Shown here: positions 1-14,900 of the stretch, one piece after another
Position numbering within the stretch: the first letter of the stretch is position 1
Layout of the letters: each line of letters starts with the position of its first letter
DNA from: Struthio camelus
Lineage: Eukaryota; Chordata; Aves; Struthioniformes; Struthionidae
DNA: 64,000 nt
Assembly: GCF_040807025.1 (NCBI RefSeq)
Contig: NC_090967.1
Coordinates: forward strand, 5,882,001 to 5,946,000
Reading direction: 5' to 3'
Notes under the pieces: model-generated
Database searches by the model: none
Told to the model about the DNA's origin: nothing
What the model saw: only the letters and a program-made list of their open reading frames with translations
Position numbers and translations under genes: made by a program

Positions 1-2959
1 TGATTTGTACCTAAAAAGGGATAAAACTGTTGATTTACTCTTTTACTACTGGTTACGCTAATCACTCTTTAAAAAAAAAGAAAAAAAAACAAAACAAAAA
101 ACCCCACCCACACTTCAGTGGAAGAAAAATTAAAAAAAATAAAGAAAAAAAGGGCAGCAGACCACCTCAGTATCATTTAGTCTCCGCTCCTTCCTGACCC
201 CTAAGCCACGTTTCCAGCACAAAATACAGTAGCGGTATATTTTCAGTGCTTACGTAACTTACGAGTTAAGCTGGATGTTTGAGGGAAAATTTTATTACAA
301 TTCTAGGTCTGAGAAGGCACTAAGCAAATTTTTTCCAACAGAAACCTGGCAATTCATTGGAAAAGCAAACTGCAGCCTCATTGCAAAACACTGTTTTCAG
401 GCTGCCCATTTCAAGAATCAGTCTTTTCCTCCACATTAATTCGCTTACATTTTGGGAAGTCACATGACCTAAGTTTAAAATCACTCTCTGCACAGGACCG
501 AGACACAACTGAAGTCAATTATTTAAGTCTTTTTGCCAAAAGACTAAAGCCTAGCCTTTAGTACTGCATTGCTATGATTCTGCAATGATCAGGAAGGCTT
601 TCAAATTCAAACTCATGCTTGAGGTTTCAACTCTAGGGAAAGAAAATTTATGAAATCCACGCCACACTAAGATAAAGGGTTTTTTGGTCTTAATTTCAGA
701 AGTATTGCGACTGCATTGGTTTTATTTCCCAAGCCATGTAAACTGTTCCAAGCAACACTAAAAGACGTATTCCTGCAGCACAGCAGTTGTGCTCCACAGG
801 GTGGAAAAACATGCTTAACGTGGGATAACACCCTGAATCCTCCAAAAGAAAGAAAAATTTATGAATAGCTTGATATGTCCTTTAGAAAAGGACACGTTTC
901 CACATAAACCAGAGAGACACATTTTCACAGGTAAAGTTTTAAGAGTTTCATGACTGTACGCGTGTACCAGCCTTTTTGAAGTCACATTGCCTGCACTTCC
1001 TATAAAGAATCGTGGTGATTTGCACAGTCACAGTTTCTGCTGATTTACAGAAACAGACCTTAACATCTAGCAGCAAAAGGGTTAACAGCTTGAAAGCCCA
1101 TAAGTTTATCATCATCTCTCTCGTAAGAGCTTTCCAAAGGCTTTCAGCCCAAGAGCGAAGAATCTAAGCCACAATAAGTTGACACTAACAAAAAATATTT
1201 CACTAGCAAGAAAAATCCTTTACCACAGATGAATAAGCTCATAATAAGACAAAGTCCTCGGGGTCTTTTAAAGAGCCTACCTAATATAATTTAAGAGATC
1301 TGCATCACATCCAAAATTGTCAGGAGATCTGTAAATTTATGGCCGAGTAAAGCAAGAATATGCTTGAATTTGACAGCACTCACTTCGTGTTATATTGTGA
1401 ATTTTGCAGGCATGAAATAAACTTTATGAAGAAACAATAAACAACTTCTTGCTCTTCGTACAGAGATCACTAAATTCCTTGAGTGCCACGACATTGCATA
1501 CCACAGCACACTGTTCATAGACAGACTGGCCAGCTTTTTGTTCACGGTGTCAGCATGTGCTGCGCAATGTGCCCGTAAACTCATATGAACATATTTGCGA
1601 GAACAAGGATTTGGAGACTTGGCTTAAAAAATGTGTTTTACAAAAATGAGTAATTATCTTGTATAGCTAATTACAAATTCATGAAGTTCTGCAATTAAAT
1701 CTGGAGAACGACTTAAGTGGAATAAAAAGGTAATATGAAGCGGATAAGAGAAATAACGAGGCAGTAACAATACAAAAGCACCGTTACAGAAATTGGGACA
1801 AGCTTTAACTACAGAACTTAAATTCACTAATCTACTTACAAAATGGTTTGAAATTGAATGTGTAATCTCAAAACTTAAAGCTTAGGATTCATGCAAGTTA
1901 AATGGCAAACTAGCTTTGCTTTATTTTGCTGCACTTCTGAAATACCATATTTCTACTTCATTTTCTATGCCTAGAGGCTGCTCCATCTTGTGATCTGCTG
2001 CACAGGAATACCAGCGTCACGACTCCACGCTGCACTTAACAGAAGGTACCGCATGGAAGCGCCGGATACTGGAGATCCTTGCACAGCCTGAACGCTACTT
2101 TTATACGGAAAAAGCGAGGACTGCCAGGAGGCTCCCGGCTTCTTCCAGCAGCACCGCTCCTGCACCTGCATACGCATCTCTCCCCTTCTGCTGATACCCA
2201 GTTCCTCGGCTAAAGGTTGCCTGCTGGAGAACGCGCAGGGAAAAAGGAAAACACACACATACCCTAATACAATTAAGGATATGAATTTAAGTACTTTTAT
2301 TAGATGAAATTAAATTCCTGGGTAGACACCTTCATTCAGAACAAAAGCAAACAGATGAATTAAGCTAAAGTGAGTTTAAACTGTATTTCAATTTATATCT
2401 TGAGCTCGTTTGGATTAACTTTCCTGAATGCTCTAGTATGAACAAAGCCCAGCTGCAAAGCATTCCTGCTACCGTTTCCAAAAACCTTACCATCTTCTGA
2501 AGTCATCTAATTCTTCTTCCCCAGTAAAACCAGAAAAGTTAACTTCCTTTGTTCGGTTTCCTAGAAGTGCCATACCATCCGTCTTTAACCCTGTTTCTGT
2601 ATTTCCTTCTACATATATTTTTTTTCACGTATTTATTAGAATTTATTTTAGAAAGTCAGCTGCTCTGCTATATGACAAGATTGCAGTACTGCTGCAAGTA
2701 CAAGCCTGCCTTTCCCAGAATACACCAAGTTACAGGATTAGCGAATCTTTGGTAAATTAAGAATCCCGATGAAACTTTGCCTTTATGTTCAGTTATGAGG
2801 CAAAACAAGACTGACAAATCAGTCTGCAACTCGGCCACCTGCACAGCCTAATCATCTTACGGAGGAATAAAGCTAAAATTTGTTAGTCTAAAGACTTAAT
2901 ATATCCAAGAATAATAACTGAAAGATGAATCGGATGAAGACAAAAATCATAGCAGTATT

Positions 2960-2997
2960 TCTTTTCTTTTTTTTCTTTTTTTTTTTTCTTTTTTTTT
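2960..2997. repeat. Poly(T)-rich tract
   Basis: Almost pure T interrupted by a few C within ELL intron 1. On the ELL sense (minus) strand this is an A-rich tract. No target-site duplication or element body was recognised beside it, so it is listed as simple sequence. Confidence 0.8.
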
Positions 2998-5900
2998 AAA
3001 GCAAGGATGCAGCAGCTCAAGCGTTATAAACCAGACACCTCTCAGTTTAACAGGTTTCCTGACACTGGGCTGGGTACAAGATACTTCTCTCTGTGATTAA
3101 CACCTTTCTCCAACTTTGACAGCGTTTTATACCAGGTTCAAGTGTGAACAAAAACGGTTGTTGGGACACGTGGAACGGCAGAACCAAGCAATGCCATGCA
3201 AGAAGAAGAATCATTACTTCTAAACTATATATAGCAAGAGTAGCCAACTAAGACTCATTAATAATTACATGTTCTCTGTTCTGTGTTCATTGTTGTTTCA
3301 ACAGAAGGCTTTTCTGATTGAAAGGTAATCAATTACTAACGCCTAAAAATCTCTTTAGGAATAACTACCAAAGGTAAAACCAATACTTTCAGACAGCGTA
3401 AGACTAAATCAACCCCCTCCCCCCCCCACACAAAACAACTGTCTTTTATTAGCACTTCGTTATGCTCATCTCTGTTCTCTAGCTTCTTTGAGCTAGGAGA
3501 GCTAGAAACACTTAATGTATATTCCTAAAGCTGATAAAAGCATAGCAACGCGATAACAGCTCCTTCCAGTTAAAGATTCTGGATCTGGCAAATGGAAGCT
3601 TGAGTAAAGAGTAGAAGGAATTTAAAGTTCCAGCAGCCAATGCTACTTCTGCAGACTTAAAAATGGATTTAATGGCTACTTCCCCCCCCCCCCACCCCCA
3701 TCTCTTACATAAGACCACAGTTACTTCCAGCTTCATATATTCAGAAGAAAAAGCCTTTCTTCCAAGCGGTAATACAATACTAAGTAATAGTAGGAACACC
3801 AGAATGTAGAAAATGTGTGCATTTCAGGATAGCATAAAAGCCACAAATTTAATGCAAAACTATTCAAATACTTTAATAGGAAAGATCAGAGAAAGCTGGC
3901 ATGAGGTTTTAAAAACAGCAACTGGAAAAACTTGATGTGATATTCCTGCATAGAACCAGGAAGGAAAGCTTTACAGTCCATCTTATAAAGCGAATCTGGA
4001 CACAGTACTTGGCCGAGCAGAAGCTGCACAGCAAGCAGGTCGATGGAGAGGGAAAGGAAGGTTCAGACATCTGAAACGCTCAGGTCAAGTAACCAGCTGG
4101 AAACCTCCCCGTTTCTTCGGGGAAATGCAAATAATTAAAGAATACGTTGTTTCGAGAAATTCTGTTATGCGTTTACTGGAATTTATACTGGAGGCAGTGT
4201 TAGATGGAAAATATTTGCCTATACTTAAGTATTGGTATATTTGCTTATTTTCTTGGATGTTGAGAGTCACAAATACAGAGCAAAGAGTAAATGAAAGCTT
4301 GTCCTTATTTATGTTGGAACAAGAGAATTATTTTCAGAATGTAAAGCTTCTTGCAAACATTTAAAATTAGTTGGCAAGAATTCCAATAAATATACACAAA
4401 CTATAAAATCAGACTAAGCCCAAGGCCGTTAATGGCCATTTTCATCTATTATGCATATCAACTCAGAAGCCAACTGCAAAGATACGAAAAAACAGAAATT
4501 GCTTAAATTTCATACATTTCACACTAATATCCCAAACTCATTGAGGTTGGTCTTTAATTCTTTGGTTATGACTAGTTTATAATTCTTTTACCCTTGCAGT
4601 ATGGTCCAAATATACTCCCCCCACTACTTCCCTTCACTTCTCAGCACAACTGGGGAGTGGTAAAAGAAAAAAATATATATAATAAAATAAAGCAAATCCC
4701 AATCCAGGGGCACGCTCAGTTCAAGCAGACCTGAATGCTTGCGAAAACTTGCAGGCCCAAACAGAACATCTTAACAACTTAGGTCTCCACTTACATTCTG
4801 TCTTAAAGACATCACGCAGACTTTGGAAAGTAAGAGACCAAAACAAAGCAAATATATCCAGCGTCTAGCTGTGACGGACTCGCAAGAGACCTACACCTCA
4901 GAGTCCCAAAGTTCATTAGAAGTAGCAAAATATATAAATCCCAGTGGAAATACCTTTGAATATACCCTCAACAACTTTAAACAAGGGGGGTGCGGGAGGA
5001 GGTCAAGCTTACTAGTAGTCAATTAGCAGAAGTTCGTCTCCCGAGAGGCAAGCACTGCACAGCAGGTAGCGACAAAAGACTTCTCTCAGGCCATCCCGCT
5101 TTCTTCTCTCAAACACTTGTATTTTATCTATCAGATACACAGCAGTAGAAAGCTTTCCGAATGTTGTTACATAACATCTATCACTTACGGAATTAACACA
5201 GCGTCTTTCTGCAATACACTTTGCGTCTGCTTCAGGCCTCCTAACGACCTCGCTGGAGGACACTCACGGGCTGCAGACAGAGCGAAGCCTGCAGAGACTC
5301 CGCAATGATAGATTCTGCATAATTTTTGTTGACCTAAACCGCAAAGCCTTCCAGCGCTTTTTCTACTGCGGACACCTCGTAGACAAGTTACTAGTCTTAT
5401 TACTCAAATCCAATGTTCTGGGTGAAACAGTCTTGGAAACCCTGCATCTACAAACACTACAGCAAAAGTTGAGCTCCCTACACAAAGAGGCGTCACTAGC
5501 CACTTCCGCAACGGCCAGCTGCCAAGGTCAGAAACACAGCCAAAGCGGAGCCCTCCAAAGGGCCGGAGGTCTCCCTGGGTCTCCAGGGGCGACAGCCGCG
5601 AAGCGGTGCCCGCAGGCGAGGGTCGGCCTGCTCCGGCAGCCATCCCGGAGCCGACCCCTGCAAGCGCCCGTTCGCTCGCCCTGTGCGATGCTGCCCCGTT
5701 TATTACTTCGGTGCAGGAAGAGTTACCAAACGATGAAAGCCTAAGTTCCCCCGCTCTTGCGCCCTCTTTTCTGCTCCCCAACATTAAAAAGGAGCGTTTG
5801 TTTGGGTGGAAGAACGAGCACTCAAGCTTTTAATAAAAATCGTTAGAAAAAGGTGCTTTTGATGAAGGTTTAAGAGGTGGAGACTTATCAGTTACTTTGA

Positions 5901-8900
5901 GAATTGTATTCTGTATTTATTAGGAACTATGGCTTCCCTAAGACCATTCATGCATGCAAATCATCACTGCAATATTAAACACCTACAAATCCTAGCCACA
6001 ACACAGTACAAGTAGCAATAAGTCATAAGGAGCTTTTACGTTAGTCAAAATGCTAAGCCATGTATTTTGAAGTTGAAATTGCTAAACTGCAAAATATATA
6101 CTGACTTCCTTGTTTATAACTGTATAATTTTAAACGGGCTATTACAGCACAAATGTCACTTCCCCAGGAATCTAAAATTTCAGGTTCAAAACCAAGAGCG
6201 CCCTACAAGATAGAAAACTGAAGTTTTCTGTTAAGAACGTTAGCACAAAGCTGAAAAGGTTTGACACTCCTGAAACCATGGCTGTGAGATAATTTCAATA
6301 GCTGTGAAAGCTCCACAAGAAAGTGTCACAAGCATACAAACTCTTACATCACTACACAACCTGAACATCAGAGATAGCAGCCCACGTGAAACACAGAAAA
6401 CGGCTGCCTTCGAGTAAGTTTTGAGAGTAAAACACATGATTGTTAAGTTAAAAAACATAGGCTAATTGAAAGGCTTTGGGCATGCAATGTAAAGCAGAAG
6501 CTCAGTCCCTAAATGGACAATAGCTTGTATCAGCAAACTAGAAAGCAATTAAACTCCACTGTCATCAAGATGTCACCCCACAGGCACGAGAGCTGAGCTA
6601 GCCATGGAGTCTGTTCTCTCATGCATGCCTGGTTATTCTGATCTCTTCTAATCCAGGTTAAAAAGATCTTACTGAACAAAGTGTAATGTATTTGTTGACG
6701 TGATTCTTAGCTGCAGAATTCATTTGGAAACTTAAACTGAAACAACCGAACACTGCTTCCCCACGCTGCAGTGCTTGTCGAGGCAGCAAACCTCAGTATA
6801 CTTCCCTGCTGCACAGTAGTTTTAAAACAGATGCAAGAAAGCTTTCTCTAAAGAGGAACCAGGAGACGGGAGAGACTGAGAAATGTTGTAAGCGGAGCCA
6901 ACCGGCCTACCCCAATGCCTGCTCCACCACCCTCAAAACTCAGACAACTGCATAACAGCTAACCGAGGCTGATGCTTGCCAGCTCCACGGTGACAACACG
7001 CAGCTTCAGTACATAGTGGCTGGCTACAGTTTTTACTGTTGCACTAGGGGAGCAGTCATGCAATTCTTCAAATCCCATCTTTCTTCTCTATCGTTTGTCC
7101 AGAGCACGAAGCTCCTTGGTGGGACTCATCTTTGAGGCCCTGTTGTTACACACAGGGCTCCTCCATGGCACTAGTAAGCAATCTTGGCAAAACTCAGTGC
7201 AGTTATGCTTTGCATAGAGGGTAGTTCAAGTTCCTGTTAAGCTTTATGCTCAAGCCCAATGAAAACCCTTTTAGTTTCAACCTGGTAACTTCAAGCAACC
7301 TTCTCAGACAGGCCTCAAAAGAATCTCTGCTTCCTAGTGCAGAACCATACTGTGCTTTTACTTATCTTGTATGCGCAAACCAAGCCTTTAAACTCCAAAA
7401 GAACAGATGTCTCTGACACAAAATACAACATTTGGATCATCTTTAACATCGGACGGCAAATATTGTGAAAAGCATCTTTGGTAAAGAAAGCTCCAACTCA
7501 CTGCACACAGGAAAAAATGCTGGGACAAACCACACATTGCTTGCAGTCATTAAGCCAAGATGTTTGGCTAGCACAAGCTAGCACGGTAGTTTTCCACTAA
7601 GAAGAAAAGCTACACATATACACAATTTAGATATGCTTTCAGAAAGAAAATTAAAAAGAGGATCAATTCCTTAGAGAGACAATTGTCAAGTTAAAATACT
7701 TTCATTTAGCATATGCTAGTTACTATATACCTAATGCATCTGTCGGAGCATGACTATTCTGATCACTGTTAAACAGCCTACCCGGTTTGGCTGTGGAAAG
7801 ACCTCTAAGACAAACAGGTTTCAATAGCTATCGCATCCCTTCCCAAGAGCAGCAACCACCAAATGACTTCTTGCAATCCCTCTTCCCAAATTTCTACAGC
7901 AATTCAAACACAGTTAACCTACTATTTTTCAAGAGTGGCAAGATGGATATGGAATTGTTATGTAATAATTATGAACAAGAGTGTGATCTGGCCACAGAAA
8001 TATTTGTAAGAGATGACTTAAAACTTTTCTTGACTGCTGTTCCAGCTCAGTAAGCGACTACAGGAAAGCAAAGGCAGGCAGTCAATGCAAGAAATCCAGA
8101 GAAGGGCTCTTAAATAAATTCTAAAGGGGCAATTAGCTTTAAGGATGCAATGATCTGTTGCCAAAGAAAACGCAAGCTTTGTTTTTCCAGACAAAGGAGC
8201 TAGGACATCCAGAGAACACTGCAGAGTCAAACCTACCTGTCTCCAGAGAGGGGCTCAACTGTTAGGGGACTGGTTACTGCAGAGAGGGAAATGGCAAATG
8301 GAGAACTATAAGCCTTAGGGAAAAGCAGACATAGGCATAGTTTAATTCATTTTAAGAGCCACAACACTTCTGTTCTAAATAATACTTTCTTTTCGAATAG
8401 CTAGTTGGTCACGGGATCCCATCACTGCTGCTTCCAAAGAGAATGGCAAGACCTTTGACCTCACTGCCTGAAGTAAGCAGTTAGCAAGCGGCTGCAGTTC
8501 TTGATTGGGTAAGACTGGGAAAGCAGAGCAATTCCATGCCAGAAACTTGCAGTCTGAGGTCAAAGAGGATGCGTATGCTAAGAAACAGGAAAAGGTCAGA
8601 GTTGGTTTGTGACACCAAGTGTCCCTTGCTCCCAGTTAACTCAGTTATGCATCTTCAGCGCTGATGGAGACATCAGCTTCATTTGGGAATCCAAGCTTGG
8701 AGACTACAGGCTCATTTCCCGCCGGTACAGCATTCCCTTTTTTTATTTTTTCTTCCCTTTTGCTTTTCTGGGGATTGACCGGCAAGAGAAACTATAATCT
8801 TGAAGCCTCAACTCCTTATGCTTAAATCTAGACTGTCAGAACAACTTAAAAGATGATTATCTGTAGTTTAATCATTACAGAACTCTCACTGACTTCAATA

Positions 8901-11900
8901 TTAACAAGACTGGGCTACTTAGGGAGGTTTTTGCCAATGGCCAAATCCAAACAGTTTAATTCCCCTTATTTCCAAAGGTTTGAGCATGCAGGACTTCCAA
9001 GGGAAAAGAGGCTGTTCGCATCCTCATGTGCATGTCTGTGTTTAGTACAACTGTTCAAAAGAGTCTGGAAATCTATTAATACATGTCTATAATGGAAGAG
9101 TTACCAAAACACATAAAAACCATTCCCAGGTTTAGTACAATAACCCAGGAGGTCTCTTTCAGTTCCAAGTCAAAAATCCTAGCAGTTTTGATACGTTTAC
9201 TGTATCTCTCTCAAAAGGAAGTTCCATTTTTGTGTTATTGGATTTTCTGCATCCGTTGCTCATTACGAAAGGGTGTTCCAAACCCTCGCTGAAGCCGAGA
9301 CTAGTAGACCTCAAAGCTGTTTTAATTTTATTAGTCAGCACTGTGCTCTTGAGCCAGAAATATCCATTAATTTAAATGCCCTTACCTTCCTCAGTATGGG
9401 TCTCTTCCTGCTCTGCCCAACCCAGCCGCCCAAGATGGAGGTTCAAGAACCCTCTCCTTTTTCCTGCTAGCGCACTAGAAAGCAACAAATTCCCATAGTT
9501 GTTTTATTACCATTTTCCAGAGGGATTTTTCCTCTGTAACAATAAAAGGCAAAACTGGGAAAGCATAGAACAAGTCGAAACAGTATTTCCTAAAGCTCTT
9601 GAAAGGGATAATGCTGTGCTGGCAAATTCATAGCAAAAATTAAAGCACAAAACTAGAAGCAGTTCTACTGCTTTGTTACACTCAAACAATTGAGTAGAGC
9701 TCGGGGAAAAAGTCATTTCATGTTAATTTAATACATCCCCAAACCCATCCCTTTTTTTAAGAATAGCAGCCATATAGTCATTTGCTTATAAAGGGGGAGA
9801 AAGTTTGTGCTTCAGTCGGAATTTAAGTCACCTCCTGTGGCCTGAATCTACCCTTTTCCTACACAGCAGTACCGTGTGTCTTTTAGCACAGTTAGACCTG
9901 CCAACAGATATATCTGCCACACTGTAAATTAAAGATAGGATAGAAACAAGAAGGTGAACACTGGTATTTTTAAAGTACAGGCAAAGGAAAGCAAAGCCTC
10001 ATAATTTGTTTTTGAAACACAGGGCATTTTTCACCAGGAAACACAAACTATTCCACAAAGAAATTTCCCATAGTGCCTACACAGGCTGGGAATACTATTT
10101 AAGTTTAATAATTATTAAACTAGTCGCTCGATGAAAGCTAAGTAGTACGGCTTCAGAACCTGTACGCTATTGCATTACAAGTCAGTTTACAGAGATCTCA
10201 GTTCTGGCAAGAATCCCATTAAGACATCCATGCTCAATATTCCCTGGGTAATCATCTCTTGCATGCAACACTGCTTGTTTTTGCAGCAGAATTTTATTGT
10301 AGCTATCAGATGATCTTGTTAAATTGGGAAAGGACTGAAAAAAAAACTGGCAGAAGGAAACTGAATCATCTGAAATTCCCAACTCCGTGAAAGGTGAACA
10401 GCAGTTCTGTTTTTCCCTAAAGGCTTTACTTAAACAGTTTTAGGAGCCAAGAATCATTAAGGGGTTTTAAGATTCTCTTAGATTAATATTTTAAAAGTGA
10501 TTCCTCTAGTACAAGATATCTTGAATGAAGGCTTCTGTGCTTCCTCCCAAAGAGGAGGGAGGTTTTCTGACTATTTACTGGATGTTTGAGATGTGGTTGC
10601 CTCTCAAAGGAAACAAAGAAGCATCTGAACATCCTGAGGAAAGCAATTTCAATCATGGAAAATTACTTGGCTTGCCAAGATCTATCTTAGAAATGGTAGT
10701 TTTCACTGATTAGCCTTTCCAAAACAATACAAGAAATACTCCTTTCGGGCTATTTTGACAACTAAGTTAGGTCTGCGAAATGCAAAGACGGTGGCATTTT
10801 TGGTCTGATTTCCCAAAAAGGATCACAGCAACTACACAGATGTCTCTTTGTCCTGATTCTTCCGACCCTCAAGGGGCTCAAAACTGGAAGGTGGATACAA
10901 GCGACAAAAGATGATTTCAGTAAGCTTCAAGGAAAAAGTTGGGATTAGCTACTAAACATCGGGTAGATCAAGACTCGTTCCTCTCACTGGGGAGCAGGAA
11001 GCAGAAGTCGGCTAATAGGCATTTACCAGGCAGCAGCAAGCCAGCCCATCAGCACAGCTAAAATCCAGCCATGCACAGGCAGAGAGGGACCCAACTTGGT
11101 GAGACGAGACTTGCTTATTTCTTTTACTCAAAGCACAATGTGCCCACTATGAATATTCACCTGTTTTGGTGGCCAGTTACATTCTGTATAAATGCTCCTC
11201 TTATTTCAACCTGATACGTGATTCTGTCAAATTCCTGTCCTGAACTGTTCCGCAGGGTAGCAAATGAAGTCAGAGATGGCTCGTAGCACTACAGATGTAA
11301 ACGAAGCAACTCACTTTTAGTGCTCACATTGCGATATAAATATAATACGAAGGTGTTCCAGCAAAGCACCTTCCAAGAGAGCCACAAAATTATCATTCTT
11401 AACTCAAAACAAGAGCTAACATTGTTTTCTGAGCGGCTACCCTACAAAAACTGCTCGAAGACGCTTCTTTATCTGACCCTTCACAACTACAAAGGGCACG
11501 CATTCCCACTGCTTTGGCCAGACCTAAGACACTGATGAAAAAAGTCACTCTCATTTAGAAATGAGAGAAGCAAAAGAGTTAAAGGAAGCTTTTCTATAAG
11601 TAACTGTATCAAGTATATGTACTACAAACTGCTAAATACACCAGGCTGTTTCTTTTGATTTTAGCCTCTGCACTGTACAAAATCAACCATGCCATGATAC
11701 TGCCTCTTCAACACTTTGAAACAACTTCTCCTCCTCCTCTCCACCATAAACAAGAAAATTTTCATAATTGATTATAACGGCCGAGCTCTTCCATCCAAGG
11801 ATGGAGGCCATGTTGTGGAAGTGATGTAAAGTGACTAGAGAACAAGATTTAGAGTCAAAACTTGTTCCTTTTGCATTCCATCAGAAGTTTTCCTTGGATG

Positions 11901-14900
11901 ACCATACATGAAACATTTCTCCTCTGGGCTCCCACTCCTCCGTCTGTGAAACACAGCTACAAATACTTCATGGAGTATTTGTAGAGCATTCAGGTCCGTA
12001 AACAGGAGCTGGATTGCACTGGTACCTCCAACCAACGGTTTTCAACCCAGTGATCCTTAGACCCTAGAAGAGGTTCGCAGAGCAGCAAGAGATACGTAAA
12101 AGAAAAAAATATATATATAAAGAATAGGTTAATATAATAACTTACCACTGTGGAAAACTTTGAGCCTAAGGGAGAGTTTAAAAGCCACAACTTTTGAGCT
12201 ATGCTGAAAGGTAAGAAAACACTTAAATAACATTACAGGCAAAAATGCCTCCAAGTACTCCAATACTACTAGCTAGCTTAAAGTCTGTCTGAAAGAAAGG
12301 AAGGAGGATACTCTTTAATTAGACTAGGTGGATTTCACTGAATATTGAGGTGCTCAGCTCAGACTTCAAGTACTATTCCCATGTTAGTCTTGTAAAAATG
12401 CCGAATGGGTACAGTCAGCTAGACCTCTCAGGCAAAAATAAGTATTTTGAATGGCTTCCACAATACCTGCTTTACTGTGTTCTTCGCCAGTCTGTGGGTT
12501 CATAACTACTTCGATTTTTTGAGCTATTTTTCTGTCGCCTATCAGGTTGAAGGGCACTCAGCCAGGAAGAGAAGCTGGTTAATTACAGCTAGCGAACTGG
12601 CTGTACGCAAATTGCTAGCAAATGTACAGCTAGAGCGAACTGATGAAAGAAAAAATCTGCCAGTTTGGCATCTTAAGGATCATACGTAACAAGCAGGTAA
12701 TTCACCTTCTCAGGCTGAACGAAGGTAACATTGCTTTTATAGCCAAGAGGTTATTTTGAGCATTTAGCAGCTCTACTATGTCAAGCTGCTTGTGCAAAGC
12801 AGGATGAGACATTTAATACATAAAATTAAAGCAAGTGATTAAACGCAGAGCAACACTGGGTTACAATTTATAAAACAGGAACAGTGAAATATCAGAAGCT
12901 GACAGTGGTTTCTGACCTAGTTTTAACTGGAGAACAGTCAAAGAGCTGAAAAGACTGAGGCGAGGCTGAAGGTGCTGAAATTCCAGTACTGGAGCTTTAA
13001 TGCCTGGGAACGGGATTACAGCGAGAGCCCTCAGACGTTCAAGCTACAAATGAAGCTTCACAGACACCAAGGAACTTAAGGTTCAAGAGCTTCAGTTTAA
13101 CATCCAGATGCACGTTCTGGGGAGGAGGGATGGGAGGATTTGCACAAGGTGGCGATGAATGAAGTAATGAACGCATTGAGGACCTTCCCTGTCCAACTTG
13201 GCCTTGCTGAATGGTGGCTTTGGGGCAGCCAAGAGGCCAAGATTAGCAGGAGATAATCTTAAAGTCTGAAATACAGGAGGGGGCAGTTTTAAAATGTAGT
13301 GTGGGTTTCTTCCAAAAAAAAAGATATTTTAGTTGCTTTTCTTCTGAGAACATGAATGCGCTATCAAACACCTGTGCTTCATTTGCATAACAAGAGAAAA
13401 ATCAAAACCCCATTACACAACTAAATTGCAAGCACTTTAGTACTGAAGGCTACCAAAAGATACAGGAGTTTCGGTACAGGAAAGAATTGGAGTGATCCCA
13501 TCCCAATAAGCTGCTCGTGTGCCTCCTTCCTCCTCTTCTCAATTCTGTTCCAGAGTCGAATACGCTCCTAATAAGCGGCTACACACTGTTTTTAAGCCTC
13601 ATTAAGAAGCAGTATGTTGCTGGCCTAACATGTCACATTTTTAAATGACCTTTGTACTGAGAACAGTGTTACCAAGCTGCTAAGAACAGAAAGAAAACTC
13701 GGTATCCGTGATTAGAAGAGGTATGTTCTGGTTGTTTGCATTTTTTTTGTTCAAAAAAAAAAAAAAACCCACCTGCCAGTAAACCAAGCCATTAAAAAAA
13801 AAAAAAAAAGAGTAATTCTATCTGAAGGGCAGCTGTGACGGCATCAGCCCTGTTAGCCATTCTTAACATTGTACTTATCACACAAGGTAAACAGGAGTGA
13901 CTATCAGTTAATGAACAACACAACCCTAGGGCTGAATTTTAAAGAGCATTTTCTCCACTGAAATCTTTTAATGAAAATACAGCAATTCTAACCCATCAAA
14001 TTTGCTTGCGAAAGTCTAATTTGTTTCAGGATGTATTAAGACACAAGGGCTGATTCATTTGACTGTGTGCTCCTAAGATGGATTAAACTAGCTGCTGAAA
14101 CATCAGTATGATCCTTATCTTCCACAAAGCTTTACTACTATTCTTGCAAGAGAAACTGTAGAAAGGCAATTTAGAGATCAGATTGGCTAACTCGTTCAAC
14201 CATCCCAGAGCGCATCTCACCTAACATGCACGCTGCTGCGCCTAGGAAAACAAGCCTGGGCCAGTTTTCTCCTGGTGCCCAACTATATACCCTATTGACA
14301 CTTAAAGGGAAGCGTAATTACTAGTCTGCCAAAGTTCTACTTAAGAAAATCTGCAGACGTTCCTCAAGGAGCCAGAGCCAGCTCTGCTGGCTGAGGCTGC
14401 GATAAACCCAAGTCAGCAAAGCCAGAATCCTACAGAGACTCCTAAGGGAACCCCAAAGAAATCCTACCACTAATACCACACAAGCCAGAGCAACCATAAA
14501 AGCTAAAACCAGCTCAGACACAGTTGCTTTTTGTTTTCAGGCATCACAGACATCTGAACAGAGGTGCTCCAAAACTCACCAGGACTCGAACACAACACAA
14601 CAGAAGGCAGCATTCAACAGGGACTCCACTGAGACACTGAAATTTTCTATGTGTCACTCACTAACTCCCCCATGAAGATAGCGAGAAAGAAACCACACAA
14701 GCTAATCTTTTCCATTGTTGAGGGAAGTTGCCCCCCAAAAATCCCAAACGAAGTACTGGGCAAAACAGGCACGTTAGATTTTCTATCATGTCATAACCTC
14801 AGTGTGTTAAATACCCTCTCCTAACACATTGCTGCCAACTGCCTCTTAGCAAACACCATCCTTCAGTGGTGCTTGCTCTTCTCTGACACCAAACTGAGCA